This document shows positions 8,876 through 16,762 of a stretch of DNA of 34,017 bases, in pieces (within the stretch, counting starts at the first letter, position 1; each line of letters opens with the position of its first letter). The DNA comes from Gammaproteobacteria bacterium (GTDB lineage Bacteria > Pseudomonadota > Gammaproteobacteria > SZUA-152): the NCBI GenBank assembly GCA_021647505.1, contig JAKIUN010000041.1:1-34017 (forward strand). The letters run 5' to 3'. The notes below the pieces were generated by a model that worked only from the letters and a program-made list of their open reading frames with translations, had not been told where the DNA came from and made no database searches. A program made the translations under genes and the position numbers.

Positions 8876-9037
8876 GCCTTGATTATCCCGATGAGGGGCT
8901 CTATATAGGGGAATTCAGATTTAGATTTAGTCTTAATAACTTGAGTGCTATGCTTGGCTTCTCGGTTTTCTTTGCCGGTCTTCAGTTATGCTGACTTCAG
9001 CGCTGTTTTATTCATTATTAGATAGGAGGATATTCTC

Positions 9038-9643
9038 GTGGGAGTTCTCGTAGGTCGCAATGCCCCTGATTTCACTGCCCCGGCCGTACTGGGCGACGGT
9101 ACTATTGTTGATGATTTCAATTTTGCCAAGGCCGTCGATGGTAAGTACGCGGTGGTCTTTTTCTATCCCCTGGACTTTACCTTCGTCTGTCCTTCCGAGC
9201 TGATCGCCTTTGATCACCGCCTGGAGGAATTCAAAAAGCGCAACGTGGAAGTAATCGGCATCTCTATCGATTCCCACTTTACCCACAACGCCTGGCGCAA
9301 CACGCCCATCAACGAGGGCGGTATCGGCCAACTGGGTTACCCGCTGGTAGCCGACATGACCCATGGCATCTGCAAGGCCTATGACGTCGAAACTCCCGAC
9401 GGTGCTGTGGCCTTCCGTGGTTCCTTCCTTATCGACAAGGAAGGCATGGTGCGCCATCAGGTGGTCAACGACCTGCCCCTAGGCCGCAATATCGACGAGA
9501 TGCTGCGTATGATTGATGCCCTGCAGTTCCATGAGGAGAATGGCGAAGTCTGCCCGGCCAACTGGAAGGAAGGCGAGAAGGGCATGAAGGACACCCCGGA
9601 AGGCGTGGCCGAATACCTGGCGGAGAACGCTGACCGGCTGTAA
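9038..9643 (+). CDS. typical 2-Cys peroxiredoxin (AhpC/Prx1 type)
   Basis: Reduces hydrogen peroxide and organic peroxides in the cytosol. The 201-residue protein carries the peroxidatic cysteine C51 in YPLDFTFVCPSEL and the resolving cysteine C172 in GEVCPANWKEG, so it belongs to the typical 2-Cys class, closer to Prx1 than to enteric AhpC. The GTG start at 9038 is preceded by a strong AGGAGG eight bases away. No AhpF-like reductase is adjacent; electrons may come from thioredoxin. A hairpin terminator follows, so the gene is probably a single-gene unit. Its 160-base leader holds no regulator site that I can defend. Confidence 0.95.
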   Translation: MGVLVGRNAPDFTAPAVLGDGTIVDDFNFAKAVDGKYAVVFFYPLDFTFVCPSELIAFDHRLEEFKKRNVEVIGISIDSHFTHNAWRNTPINEGGIGQLGYPLVADMTHGICKAYDVETPDGAVAFRGSFLIDKEGMVRHQVVNDLPLGRNIDEMLRMIDALQFHEENGEVCPANWKEGEKGMKDTPEGVAEYLAENADRL

Positions 9644-9682
9644 GCAATCTTGTGTTTTACACAAGCACAAGAAGGTGCAACG

Positions 9683-9710
9683 AAAAAGGCCGCTCAGTGA
9701 GCGGCCTTTT
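9683..9710. terminator. bidirectional rho-independent terminator
   Basis: AAAAAGGCCGCTC-AGT-GAGCGGCCTTTT forms a GC-rich stem with A-runs on one side and T-runs on the other, so it can end the peroxiredoxin transcript and also the ycgL transcript from the minus strand. A smaller hairpin (CTTGTG/CACAAG) lies just before it at about 9650-9666. Confidence 0.85.
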
Positions 9711-9743
9711 CCGTCTCGGCGTGTCTATATTCACGCACGGCCG

Positions 9744-10016
9744 TCAGCGCAGCGAACGGCTGGGATACTCCCGCCCATGGATTTCCGGTCGCGGCGGCAC
9801 TTGAAAGTAGTAGCCTTGCTCCGTCAGTGACTGCATGACTTTTTTTACGTCCGCCTGCACCAGCCGGCGTTTCTCGTTCAGCTCGATATTCATTACCAGG
9901 CTTAGTTCGCCGAGCAGCTCCCGCAGATGTTGCGGCACTCGATCAAAATCGTCTTCACATTCAACGTATAGATAGTGGTCGGCTTTTTTGGAGCCCTTGT
10001 AGATAACGCAGTTCAT
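9744..10016 (-). CDS. ycgL: YcgL domain protein
   Basis: A 90-residue protein starting MNCVIYKGSKKADHYLYVE, the signature of the YcgL family of small gammaproteobacterial proteins, with LGELSLVMNIEL and LTEQGYYFQVPP further on. The ATG at 10016 was chosen because the family begins there; the open frame continues upstream through unrelated sequence and a repeat. The function is not known. It is transcribed convergently to the peroxiredoxin and shares its terminator. Confidence 0.88.
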   Translation of the reverse strand: MNCVIYKGSKKADHYLYVECEDDFDRVPQHLRELLGELSLVMNIELNEKRRLVQADVKKVMQSLTEQGYYFQVPPRPEIHGREYPSRSLR

Positions 10017-10412
10017 GACGATGGGTCTCGAGTGAGTGACGGGAAAGCCGGAGAGGATTTTAGCGTAAGGCCGTGACCAGGGTAAGTGTTCGCCGGCCGC
10101 TTTCAGGCCTTGAGGCATTTTTACGATTGCCGCTAATGCTCCCGCCTCCTTCCCGCGTAGGCGGGAATCCAGTATGCACAACGTTTCAAGTACCCTGGAT
10201 GGCTGGTTCCGCCCGCCTTGCGGGTGTTCAACGCTGTCCGGGCCTTCACGTCGTGCTACCCGGAATAGCTATGTTTTCAACGTGAGTCAGAACCCTTCCC
10301 TCTGCCTTCCCCTTTTTTCTGCGGCTGTACAAGTCGCCAACTCTTGTCTATAGCTTTCCATGTGAGCTTTACCCATGCGCTGAAGAGCGTGTCAGAAAAA
10401 GGAGAGATGATC
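10017..10412. other. 396 bp between divergent genes, contains a dispersed-type repeat
   Basis: No gene is supported. The ycgL promoter should lie on the left and that of the YbaK-domain gene on the right. The middle is occupied by a hairpin repeat at 10150-10167 and what looks like its continuation (AATCCAG, then CCCTGGATGGCTGG and CCCGCCTTGCGGG) up to about 10250. This is a layout often seen for dispersed repeats in proteobacterial chromosomes. Confidence 0.4.
10150..10167. repeat. REP-like hairpin with TTCCCGC/GCGGGAA arms
   Basis: TTCCCGC-GTAG-GCGGGAA followed by TCCAG is a sequence type that recurs in many proteobacterial intergenic regions. Only one clear copy lies in this window, so calling it a repeat relies on general knowledge of the family. 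Confidence 0.55.
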
Positions 10413-10883
10413 ATGGCTGTTGCAATGACATTACAGGAATATCTTGATCGTTGGGGCGTGGAATATGAGGTACTGCGTCACAGGCACAGCAGTAGTAGTC
10501 TGGAAACGGCAGAGGCGGCACATATTCCCGGTAGCAAGCTGGCCAAATGCGTGATGACCGAAGACTACCAGGGCTATCTAATGGTGGTGGTTCCGGCCGA
10601 TCATCAGGTGGAGTTCGAGTTGTTGGACGAAGTGCTGGATCGGCGCCTGGAGCTGGCCACGGAGCAAGAGCTGGGGGATCTCTTTAGTGATTGTGAGATC
10701 GGGGCGATTCCGCCGCTGGGCGAGGCCTATGGCATCGAGGTGGCGCTGGATGAGAGCCTGGCCAATTGTGACGAGGTGTTTTTCGAGGCGGGCAACCACA
10801 CCGAGCTGATCCACCTGCGCGGTGAGGACTTCCGGGATTTGATGGTCGGCGCCAGCCGGGGCCGTTTCAGCGCCCACTTGTAA
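10413..10883 (+). CDS. YbaK/aminoacyl-tRNA deacylase-domain protein
   Basis: A 157-residue protein of the YbaK/ProX-like superfamily, whose members hydrolyse mischarged aminoacyl-tRNAs in trans. Family features are VLRHRHSSSSLETAEAAHIPGSKLAKCVM near the N-terminus (quoted in parts: SSSLETAEAAHI and SKLAKCV), the central YLMVVVPADHQVE, and the C-terminal GNHTELIHLRGEDF. The start at 10413 follows AGGAGA at a 7-base distance; a second ATG six bases upstream is also possible. Substrate specificity cannot be read from the sequence. It is convergent with the small membrane gene after it. Confidence 0.82.
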   Translation: MAVAMTLQEYLDRWGVEYEVLRHRHSSSSLETAEAAHIPGSKLAKCVMTEDYQGYLMVVVPADHQVEFELLDEVLDRRLELATEQELGDLFSDCEIGAIPPLGEAYGIEVALDESLANCDEVFFEAGNHTELIHLRGEDFRDLMVGASRGRFSAHL

Positions 10884-10896
10884 GGCACGGCCCGGG

Positions 10897-11088
10897 TCAG
10901 ACCATCGATATCAGCAATAGCACGAAGCCAATCATCAGGGCGATGGGGATGAGTAGCCCCATCCAGTCTTTCTGCTCCGCCTCTGCGCTGCGCTGAAAGG
11001 CGGCCTTGAGGCCGGGACGAAACCAGAATATCAGCAGCAGGGCGAAGACGCCCAGCAGCAGCTTTTCCCAGGTTGCCAGCGGATCCAT
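10897..11088 (-). CDS. 63-residue two-helix membrane protein coupled to DAHP synthase
   Basis: The protein has two hydrophobic segments (about residues 8-23, LLLGVFALLLIFWF, and 44-62, LLIPIALMIGFVLLLISMV) joined by a charged loop. It is probably an inner-membrane hairpin. Its ATG overlaps the stop of the DAHP synthase gene as TGATG, so it is translated by coupling. I do not know its function. Nothing suggests that it is part of aromatic amino-acid synthesis apart from the coupling. Confidence 0.7.
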   Translation of the reverse strand: MDPLATWEKLLLGVFALLLIFWFRPGLKAAFQRSAEAEQKDWMGLLIPIALMIGFVLLLISMV

Positions 11089-12152
11089 CAGGTGGTCTTG
11101 CGGCGCTGGCGCACAGCGCTGGCCAGCTCACGCAGCAGGGGTTCGCTGTCATCCCAGCCGAGGCAGGCGTCGGTGATGCTTTGGCCGAACACCAGATCCT
11201 GTCCTTCCTTCACGTTTTGCCGACCCGCCACTAGGTGACTTTCGATCATAGCGCCCAGAATGTTGCGGTTGCCGGCGGCAATCTGGCCGGCCACATCGCG
11301 ACCCACTTCGATCTGGCGCTGATGCAGCTTGCAGCTGTTGGCATGACTGAAATCGATCATCAGGCGTGCTTGCAAACTTGCCTTTTCCATCTCTTTCGCG
11401 GCCAGTTCGACACTGGCGGCATCGTAGTTAGGCTCGCGTCCACCACGCAGGATGATATGGCAGTCTTCGTTGCCGCTGGTGGCGAAGATGGCGGAATGGC
11501 CGGCCTTGGTCAATGACAGGAAATAGTGCGGCTGACTGGCGGCCCCCACCGCATCGATGGCGATTTTCAGTGCACCGTTGGTGCCGTTTTTGAAGCCCAC
11601 CGGGCAGGACAGGCCGGAGGCCAGCTCACGGTGTGCCTGACTTTCCGTGGTACGCGCACCGATGGCGCCCCAGCTGATCAGGTCGGAGATATACTGTGGA
11701 GTGATCAGGTCGAGAAACTCGGTGCCCGCTGGAATGCCCAGACTGTTGATGTCCAGTAGTACTTTACGCGCCAGCTTCAGGCCCTGGTTGATCTCGAAGC
11801 TGCCGTTGAGGTACGGATCGTTGATTAATCCCTTCCAGCCCACGGTGGTGCGCGGCTTTTCAAAATAGATACGCATCACGATGAGCAGATCGTCGGCCAG
11901 CTCGTCGCGCAGCTGTTTCAGGCGCGCGGCGTACTCCAGCGCGGCCTGCGGGTCGTGGATGGAGCAGGGGCCGATGACCACCAGCAGACGATCATCCGCA
12001 TGGTTGAGGATGCGGTGAATGGCCTGACGAGTGGTGGCCGTGGTCTTAGCAGCCGTGTCGGTAATGGGGTACTCGGTGAGAACCTCGACCGGGGGGGCGA
12101 CCTCCTTGATGGCCTTGATGCGCAAGTCGTCTGTTTCGTATTTCGTGGACAT
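11088..12152 (-). CDS. aroG: 3-deoxy-7-phosphoheptulonate (DAHP) synthase, class I
   Basis: Condenses phosphoenolpyruvate and erythrose 4-phosphate, the first step of the shikimate pathway. The 354 residues match the class I alpha type (AroF/G/H): VVIGPCSIHDPQAALEYA near residue 60, RIYFEKPRTTVGWKGLINDP, GARTTESQAHRE, and the metal-binding HIILRGGREPNY and DFSHANSCK regions. The N-terminal extension before GPCSIHD is what carries feedback control in this class, but which aromatic amino acid acts here cannot be deduced, so the aroG symbol is a best guess. The small membrane gene follows in overlap. Confidence 0.93.
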   Translation of the reverse strand: MSTKYETDDLRIKAIKEVAPPVEVLTEYPITDTAAKTTATTRQAIHRILNHADDRLLVVIGPCSIHDPQAALEYAARLKQLRDELADDLLIVMRIYFEKPRTTVGWKGLINDPYLNGSFEINQGLKLARKVLLDINSLGIPAGTEFLDLITPQYISDLISWGAIGARTTESQAHRELASGLSCPVGFKNGTNGALKIAIDAVGAASQPHYFLSLTKAGHSAIFATSGNEDCHIILRGGREPNYDAASVELAAKEMEKASLQARLMIDFSHANSCKLHQRQIEVGRDVAGQIAAGNRNILGAMIESHLVAGRQNVKEGQDLVFGQSITDACLGWDDSEPLLRELASAVRQRRKTT

Positions 12153-12303
12153 GGGTTTGCTTGTTTGGGCGCGTGGTGGGCACGGCGCGGGTTGTCGTGG
12201 TAGCGTGCGATTGTCGCCGATTCGGCGCCCTGCGTCGAGACGGAAGATGGTTTGCGGCGACTGAATCTGTATGAGTGGCCCGTCAACACACTGTTAACCC
12301 ACT

Positions 12304-12714
12304 CTAGAACTGCGGCATATTGCTCACCAGCCACCAGCGTTTTGCCTCTTCGTCGTATTCCCATTTCTGCCGGTCGACGATCTTCCTCACGCTTGGCGAA
12401 TCTGCGAGGTGGTAGGAGATGTGCGCCGTCTGTGTATAGCTCAGATTGTCGGCACCCATATGGGTGTTGACGACCTTGTAATCGGTGACACGCAGACCCT
12501 TCAGCGTTTCAGGCGGTTCCTCCCGCTTGCCCTCTTCCCAGCGGCGGAAGGACCAGGCAGTGTCGAATTCTCCCCAACGGATGTCGCGTTTATAGTTTTT
12601 CAGCGTGTTGTTGAGGTCATCCATACGCTCACTCTTGCTGATATTGGCGCAGGCACTGAGCAAAAGAGCAGGCAGCAGCAACCACAGGGCGTGTGTGTGG
12701 GTAAATTTGGGCAT
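12304..12714 (-). CDS. small lipoprotein of unknown function
   Basis: A 136-residue protein with a lipoprotein signal: charged start, hydrophobic run ALWLLLPALLL and lipobox LSAC, giving a mature N-terminal cysteine at about residue 23. The rest is rich in charged and aromatic residues (WGEFDTAWSFRRWEEGKRE, then KWEYDEEAKRWWLVSNMPQF). The layout resembles small outer-membrane-associated lipoproteins found widely in gammaproteobacteria, without a named role that I can assign. The ATG at 12714 is chosen because it places the signal peptide at the N-terminus; the frame is open further upstream. Confidence 0.8.
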   Translation of the reverse strand: MPKFTHTHALWLLLPALLLSACANISKSERMDDLNNTLKNYKRDIRWGEFDTAWSFRRWEEGKREEPPETLKGLRVTDYKVVNTHMGADNLSYTQTAHISYHLADSPSVRKIVDRQKWEYDEEAKRWWLVSNMPQF

Positions 12715-12839
12715 GCCGGATTCCTGTTCTTGACGATGTACGATGGCCTCCTTATACCATAACGATCTCAAGCCCTCTGCTTATATTTACTGGAAGTGGC
12801 CTCAAGTTCTCAGTGTTTTTACCGATGGGTGTGGCGTAT

Positions 12840-12864
12840 ATCCCACCCCACAAACAGGTGGGAT
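12840..12864. repeat. hairpin ATCCCACC/GGTGGGAT
   Basis: Eight-base perfect arms (12840-12847 and 12857-12864) with a 9-base loop. It lies just before the HDOD-type remnant and could have been part of its leader or a terminator of upstream read-through; no T-run follows. Confidence 0.5.
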
Positions 12865-12890
12865 CGCTAAATATATCGCGGTAAAAATCA

Positions 12891-13198
12891 GTGACGGCCA
12901 GCCCAGCGGATATCGATAATCTTTCCGGCTTAATTCCCTTCAGCGGGTGCAATGAAGATGAGCTGATCGTGCTTGCCGATCATGCCTGGGTAATTGATGA
13001 ACGCAAGGGTTATCTACTCGGAATCTGGTGGTGGGCTTCGTTCTGCGCAACCTGTTCAAGGAGAAAATCCACACGGCCTTGCTGACCCGGCATGCTCAGC
13101 ATTTGTGGGAGCACAGTGTCGAGGTCGGCGCCATTGCCCAGGTGTTGGCGGAGGTGACACCGGGAATGAGTCCGGAATTCTTAAGCGAACAGGTTTAG
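12891..13198 (+). pseudogene. remnant of a cyclic-nucleotide-binding/HDOD signalling protein
   Basis: Two pieces in different frames. The first (from GTG at 12891 to about 13020) reads DIDNLSGLIPFSGCNEDELI, like the beginning of a cNMP-binding domain. The second (13022-13198, shifted by two) reads NLVVGFVLRNLFKEKIH and LWEHSVEVGAIAQVLAEVTP, which is the core of an HDOD domain. The intact architecture would be several hundred residues, so most of the cNMP domain and both ends of the HDOD domain are missing. The pieces meet at 13020 in what looks like a deletion junction, and the frame ends right where the HDOD aspartate motif should follow. It is not expected to be functional. Confidence 0.75.
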
Positions 13199-13278
13199 AC
13201 AATTATCATATTCAATCAAATGTAGATTGTCCTGGTGCAGGCAATCAGGCATTGTTCGCCATGACAAAGCAAACCACA

Positions 13279-13308
13279 GATTGCCGCATGGTTTCCCGTG
13301 CGGCAATC
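13279..13308. repeat. 10-bp-arm hairpin upstream of the riboswitch
   Basis: GATTGCCGCA (13279-13288) pairs perfectly with TGCGGCAATC (13299-13308) around a 10-base loop. It ends four bases before the likely -10 element of the gcv promoter. It may be a terminator remnant of the decayed upstream gene or an operator. Confidence 0.6.
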
Positions 13309-13311
13309 CGG

Positions 13312-13317
13312 TATAGT
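13312..13317 (+). promoter_or_regulatory. possible -10 element of the gcv operon
   Basis: TATAGT lies about 16 bases before the first conserved base of the glycine riboswitch, which is where a -10 element should be. The -35 position falls inside the preceding hairpin and shows no good TTGACA match. Confidence 0.35.
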
Positions 13318-13332
13318 TTGCCCTCGACCTCA

Positions 13333-13556
13333 GTCCCTGCGGGAGAGAGTGGCCAATGAATCGTTGGCTGCCGCCGAAGGCGCAACCGCCCGGAATCGCT
13401 CAGGCAAACGGACCGCAGACGACAGGTTGACTCTGGAGAGAGGCCGCGTGACCGGCCCACCGAAGGGGTAAAGGATGCTTCTGTTCATTGCTTGTGGCCG
13501 CTGTGCAGGCAAAACAGAAGCACCCTAAAGCTCTCAGGTAAACGGACAGAGGGGCT
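13333..13556 (+). promoter_or_regulatory. tandem glycine riboswitch
   Basis: Two consecutive glycine aptamers lie in the gcvT leader. Aptamer I is closed by P1 CTGCGG (13337-13342) with CCGCAG (13413-13418) and contains GGGAGAGAG and the conserved CGCTCAGGCAAACGGACCG. Aptamer II is closed by CTCTG (13431-13435) with CAGAG (13547-13551) and contains GGAGAGAGGCC, CACCGAAGGGGTAAA and AGCTCTCAGGTAAACGGAC. The linker is about 12 bases. Aptamer II has an unusually long P3 arm (TGCTTCTGTT with AACAGAAGCA). Glycine binding normally turns on expression of the cleavage system. GCAGG/CCTGC at 13557-13571 before the T-rich stretch may be the expression platform. Confidence 0.95.
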
Positions 13557-13607
13557 GCAGGCATGTCCTGCCAACCTTCTTTCGTTCTCAAACAGAGGCC
13601 TGATACC

Positions 13608-14711
13608 ATGCCCCAGCAGACCCCCCTGTATCAGCAGCACCTTGCGGCCAAGGCCAAGATGGTGGATTTTGCTGGTTGGGAGATGCCTGTCCACTACGGC
13701 TCACAGCTGGAGGAGCACCACCAGGTGCGCCGCGATGCGGGTATGTTCGATGTCTCCCACATGGTGGTGCTGGATCTCGCCGGCCCCACCGTCACCGACT
13801 TCCTGCGCCACTTGCTGGCCAACGATGTAGCGCGCCTTAATCCCACCCCCGGTCGCGCTCTCTATTCCTGCATGCTTAACGAGCGTGGAGGAGTCATCGA
13901 CGATCTCATCATCTATTTTATGAATGACAACGGCTACCGTATGGTGGTCAACGCCGCCACCCGCGACAAGGATCTGGCCTGGATCACCCAGCAGGCCGCC
14001 GCCTTCGAGGTAAGTATCCGCGAGCGTGACGACCTGGCCATGATTGCCGTGCAGGGGCCCAACGCCCGCGACAAGACTGCCAAGGCGCTAGGCGAGGCAA
14101 TGACTCCGGCGATGACGCTGGAACCCTTCTTTGCGGTAGAGAGTGCGATGATGTGCGGCGATGAGTTGTTCGTCGCCCGCACCGGCTACACCGGCGAGGA
14201 TGGCTTCGAGATCATGCTACCCGCCGCGCAGGCAGGCAACGCGTGGAAAGCCTTGCTTGCTGCTGATGTCGCCCCCATCGGCCTCGGCGCGCGCGATACC
14301 CTGCGTCTGGAGGCCGGCATGAATCTCTATGGTCAGGACATGGACGAAGACACCAGCCCGCTAGAGGCCGGACTTACCTGGAGCGTGGCCTTCGAGCCTG
14401 CCGGACGCGACTTCATCGGCCGTGCGGCGTTGGATGCCCAGCGCGAGACCAGCCCTGCGCGCAAGCTGGTGGGTTTGGTACTGAACGGCCGTGGCGTGCT
14501 GCGCGCTCAGCAAAAAGTGCTCACCAGTGCCGGTGAGGGCGAGACCACCAGCGGCAGTTTTTCTCCCACTCTTGGCCAAGCCATCGCCCTGGCCCGTGTG
14601 CCAGCCGATGCCAGCGGAGCCTGCGAAGTGGAGATCCGCAGTAAGCGCCTGCCCGCCCGTATCGTAAAATATCCCTTTGTGCGCCATGGCCAGCCATGTA
14701 TCGCCCTGTAG
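13608..14711 (+). CDS. gcvT: glycine cleavage system T protein (aminomethyltransferase)
   Basis: GcvT transfers the methylene carbon from the aminomethyl-lipoyl arm of the H protein to tetrahydrofolate and releases ammonia. The 367 residues begin TPLYQQHLAAKAKMVDFAGW and contain MPVHYGSQLEEHHQVRRDAG, FDVSHM, RTGYTGEDGFEI and GLGARDTLRLEAGMNLYGQD, all family landmarks including the folate site region. I chose the ATG at 13608 because family members start there and a GAGG lies nine bases before it; an open upstream ATG at 13563 lies within the riboswitch expression platform. It is the first gene of gcvT-gcvH-gcvPA-gcvPB. Confidence 0.97.
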   Translation: MPQQTPLYQQHLAAKAKMVDFAGWEMPVHYGSQLEEHHQVRRDAGMFDVSHMVVLDLAGPTVTDFLRHLLANDVARLNPTPGRALYSCMLNERGGVIDDLIIYFMNDNGYRMVVNAATRDKDLAWITQQAAAFEVSIRERDDLAMIAVQGPNARDKTAKALGEAMTPAMTLEPFFAVESAMMCGDELFVARTGYTGEDGFEIMLPAAQAGNAWKALLAADVAPIGLGARDTLRLEAGMNLYGQDMDEDTSPLEAGLTWSVAFEPAGRDFIGRAALDAQRETSPARKLVGLVLNGRGVLRAQQKVLTSAGEGETTSGSFSPTLGQAIALARVPADASGACEVEIRSKRLPARIVKYPFVRHGQPCIAL

Positions 14712-14730
14712 CAATGGCGTGGAGAATATT

Positions 14731-14793
14731 GTGGGAGCGGCTTCAGCCGCGAAGAAGGCTGGAACGATTCTTCGCGGCTGAAGCCGCCCCCAC
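14731..14793. repeat. REP-like inverted repeat with 26-bp arms between gcvT and gcvH
   Basis: GTGGGAGCGGCTTCAGCCGC (start of the left arm, 14731-14756) is matched by its complement at 14768-14793 with one mismatch in 26 and an 11-base loop. The GTGGGAGCGGCTT start resembles REP sequences known from pseudomonads and other gammaproteobacteria. Transcribed, it would form a very stable hairpin in the operon messenger RNA. Confidence 0.85.
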
Positions 14794-14848
14794 AAACAGA
14801 CTTGAAGGATTGACTGCATTTAGTGTTTTATGAATCAAGGAGAATCCC

Positions 14849-15244
14849 ATGAGCAATACCCCCAGCGAACTGAAATACACCAAGTCCCACGAATGGGTGC
14901 GTATCGAAGGCGATGGTACCGCTACCGTGGGCATCAGTGACCATGCCCAGGCATTGCTGGGTGACATGGTATTCGTCGAGCTGCCCGAACTCGGCAGCGC
15001 ACTGGAGGCCGGTGAAGAATGCGCTGTGGTGGAATCGGTAAAGGCCGCTTCTGATGTGTATGCCCCGTTGACCGGTGAGGTGGTGGCGGCCAATGAGTTG
15101 CTGGAGGATGCCCCGGAAACCGTCAATACGGACGCCTACAATGATGGTTGGTTGTTCCGTATCAAGCTGGAAGATGAGACCGAGCTGAAGGAGTTGCTGG
15201 ATGCCGAGGCCTACGCCGAACTGGTTGCCGAAGAGGATCATTGA
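14849..15244 (+). CDS. gcvH: glycine cleavage system H protein (lipoyl carrier)
   Basis: GcvH carries the aminomethyl group on a lipoyl-lysine between the P, T and L proteins. The 131-residue protein shows [22 protein letters not shown] at its start (quoted in part as [12 protein letters not shown]) and the lipoylation site K65 in [20 protein letters not shown] strong AAGGAGA precedes the ATG. Its stop overlaps the gcvPA start as TGATG, so the two are coupled. Lipoylation enzymes are not in the window. Confidence 0.97.
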   Translation: MSNTPSELKYTKSHEWVRIEGDGTATVGISDHAQALLGDMVFVELPELGSALEAGEECAVVESVKAASDVYAPLTGEVVAANELLEDAPETVNTDAYNDGWLFRIKLEDETELKELLDAEAYAELVAEEDH

Positions 15245-16599
15245 TGCCCTTCATTCCCCACACCGAGAATGACACCCGGGCCATGCTCGCAGCTTGTGGT
15301 GTGAACAGCATCGAAGACCTGTTCGACGAGATCCCGCCCGAGTTGCGCGCGGATGCCCTCAACGGCATTCCCGCAGGTCGCGACGAATTGGCCGTCAGCC
15401 GGCTACTGCACGCACGCGCCGCACAGAATGCCCAGCCCCTGTGTTTCGCCGGCGCCGGCGCCTACGAACACCATATTCCGGCAGCGGTGTGGGAGATCAC
15501 CACCCGTGGTGAATATTACAGCGCCTACACCCCCTATCAGGCCGAGGCCAGTCAGGGCACTCTGCAACTGTTGTACGAATTTCAGACCATGGTGGCCGAA
15601 CTCACCGCTATGGAAGTGGCCAATGCATCGTTATACGACGGCGCCACGGCGTTGGCCGAAGCGGTGCTGATGGCGGTGCGTGCCAATCGCAAGTCCAAGG
15701 CCCGGCGCATCTTCATGCCACGCACGGTGCATCCGCGCTATCGCGACGTGGTAGCGGCTATCGTGCGGCATCAAGGCATTACCCTGGAACTACTCGATTA
15801 TGACAGCGCCGGTGGCCACATCGCCCCCGCCAGTCTGCCCACTGAACCCGCTGATATCACCGCACTGATCATTCCCCAGCCCAATTTCTTCGGTGCACTG
15901 GAAGATACCGACGCCCTTACCGACTGGGCTCACGCCCATGGCGCACTGGTGATTGGCGTGGTCAACCCCACCGCCATGGCAGTCATTGCACCGCCGGGAG
16001 AATGGGGTACGGCAGGTGCTGATATCGTCTGCGGTGAGGGTCAGCCGCTGGGCATTCCACTGGCTTCCGGCGGCCCCTATTTCGGCTTCATGTGCTGCAA
16101 GCAAAAGATCGTACGACAGATGCCGGGACGTATCATCGGCGCCACCGTGGATCTCGAAGGCAAGCGTGGCTACGTGCTAACCCTGCAGGCTCGTGAGCAG
16201 CACATTCGTCGTTCCAAGGCGACGTCGAATATCTGCACCAACCAGGGCCTGATGACTATCGCCGCGACCATCTACATGACACTGATGGGTCCCGCTGGGC
16301 TGGAGCGTGTGGCGCGCCAGTGTCATGCCAACACCCGGGCACTGGTGCAGCGGCTCAGCGAGATCGACGGTGTCGAGATCCTGTTCGACCGTCCCGCCTT
16401 CCACGAGACCGTGCTGTGTTTGCCGCGCCCCACCGCCGAGGTGTTGGCAGGCTTGAGTGAGCGCGGCATCTTTGGCGGTTTCGATTTGTCAGCCGATTAT
16501 CCCGAGCTGGATAACACCCTGCTGGTGTGTGCTACCGAGACCAAGTCTGCCGAGGATCTGGATGCCTATACCGACGCCCTGCGTGAGGTGCTAGGGTGA
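15244..16599 (+). CDS. gcvPA: glycine dehydrogenase (decarboxylating) subunit 1, GcvPA
   Basis: This is the N-terminal half of the P protein in lineages where glycine decarboxylase is a heteromer. The 451 residues begin [20 protein letters not shown], and the middle holds [18 protein letters not shown] and [18 protein letters not shown], typical of this subunit; the PLP-binding lysine is on the partner subunit. The ATG at 15244 overlaps the gcvH stop; a TTG three bases earlier is an alternative. gcvPB follows after a 163-base gap filled by a repeat element. The gene looks complete. Confidence 0.96.
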   Translation: MPFIPHTENDTRAMLAACGVNSIEDLFDEIPPELRADALNGIPAGRDELAVSRLLHARAAQNAQPLCFAGAGAYEHHIPAAVWEITTRGEYYSAYTPYQAEASQGTLQLLYEFQTMVAELTAMEVANASLYDGATALAEAVLMAVRANRKSKARRIFMPRTVHPRYRDVVAAIVRHQGITLELLDYDSAGGHIAPASLPTEPADITALIIPQPNFFGALEDTDALTDWAHAHGALVIGVVNPTAMAVIAPPGEWGTAGADIVCGEGQPLGIPLASGGPYFGFMCCKQKIVRQMPGRIIGATVDLEGKRGYVLTLQAREQHIRRSKATSNICTNQGLMTIAATIYMTLMGPAGLERVARQCHANTRALVQRLSEIDGVEILFDRPAFHETVLCLPRPTAEVLAGLSERGIFGGFDLSADYPELDNTLLVCATETKSAEDLDAYTDALREVLG

Positions 16600-16627
16600 G
16601 ACATACACAAGGCCAACCTCATATCAG

Positions 16628-16737
16628 CGTAGGAGCGGGCCGGGCCCGCGATGGTTTTCGTCGCCCACAAGAAACATTTGTGGGCGCGGATTTAGCCGCA
16701 AAAAGACGACAATCGCGGGCACGGCCCGCTCCTACGC
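16628..16737. repeat. nested REP pair (BIME-like) between gcvPA and gcvPB
   Basis: The outer arms GCGTAGGAGCGGGCC (16628-16642) and GGCCCGCTCCTACGC (16723-16737) are perfectly complementary. Inside lie CCCGCGAT/ATCGCGGG (16644-16651 and 16712-16719) and an inner hairpin CGCCCACAA/TTGTGGGCG (16662-16670 and 16678-16686). The GTAGGAGCGGGCC head is the same type as the single copy at 30590. REP sequences of this kind are mobilised by RAYT proteins. Confidence 0.88.
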
Positions 16738-16762
16738 CTGAGCCTGAAATACCGAGAACACC

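Noticed and set aside
8930-9020. IscR- or OxyR-like site before the peroxiredoxin gene
   Set aside because: ACTTGAGTGCTATGCTTGG shows only loose similarity to type 1 IscR sites; too many mismatches to report as a site.
12752-12952. 66-codon minus-strand frame upstream of the lipoprotein
   Set aside because: It covers the hairpin at 12840 and the start of the HDOD remnant in antisense, and has no recognisable domain.
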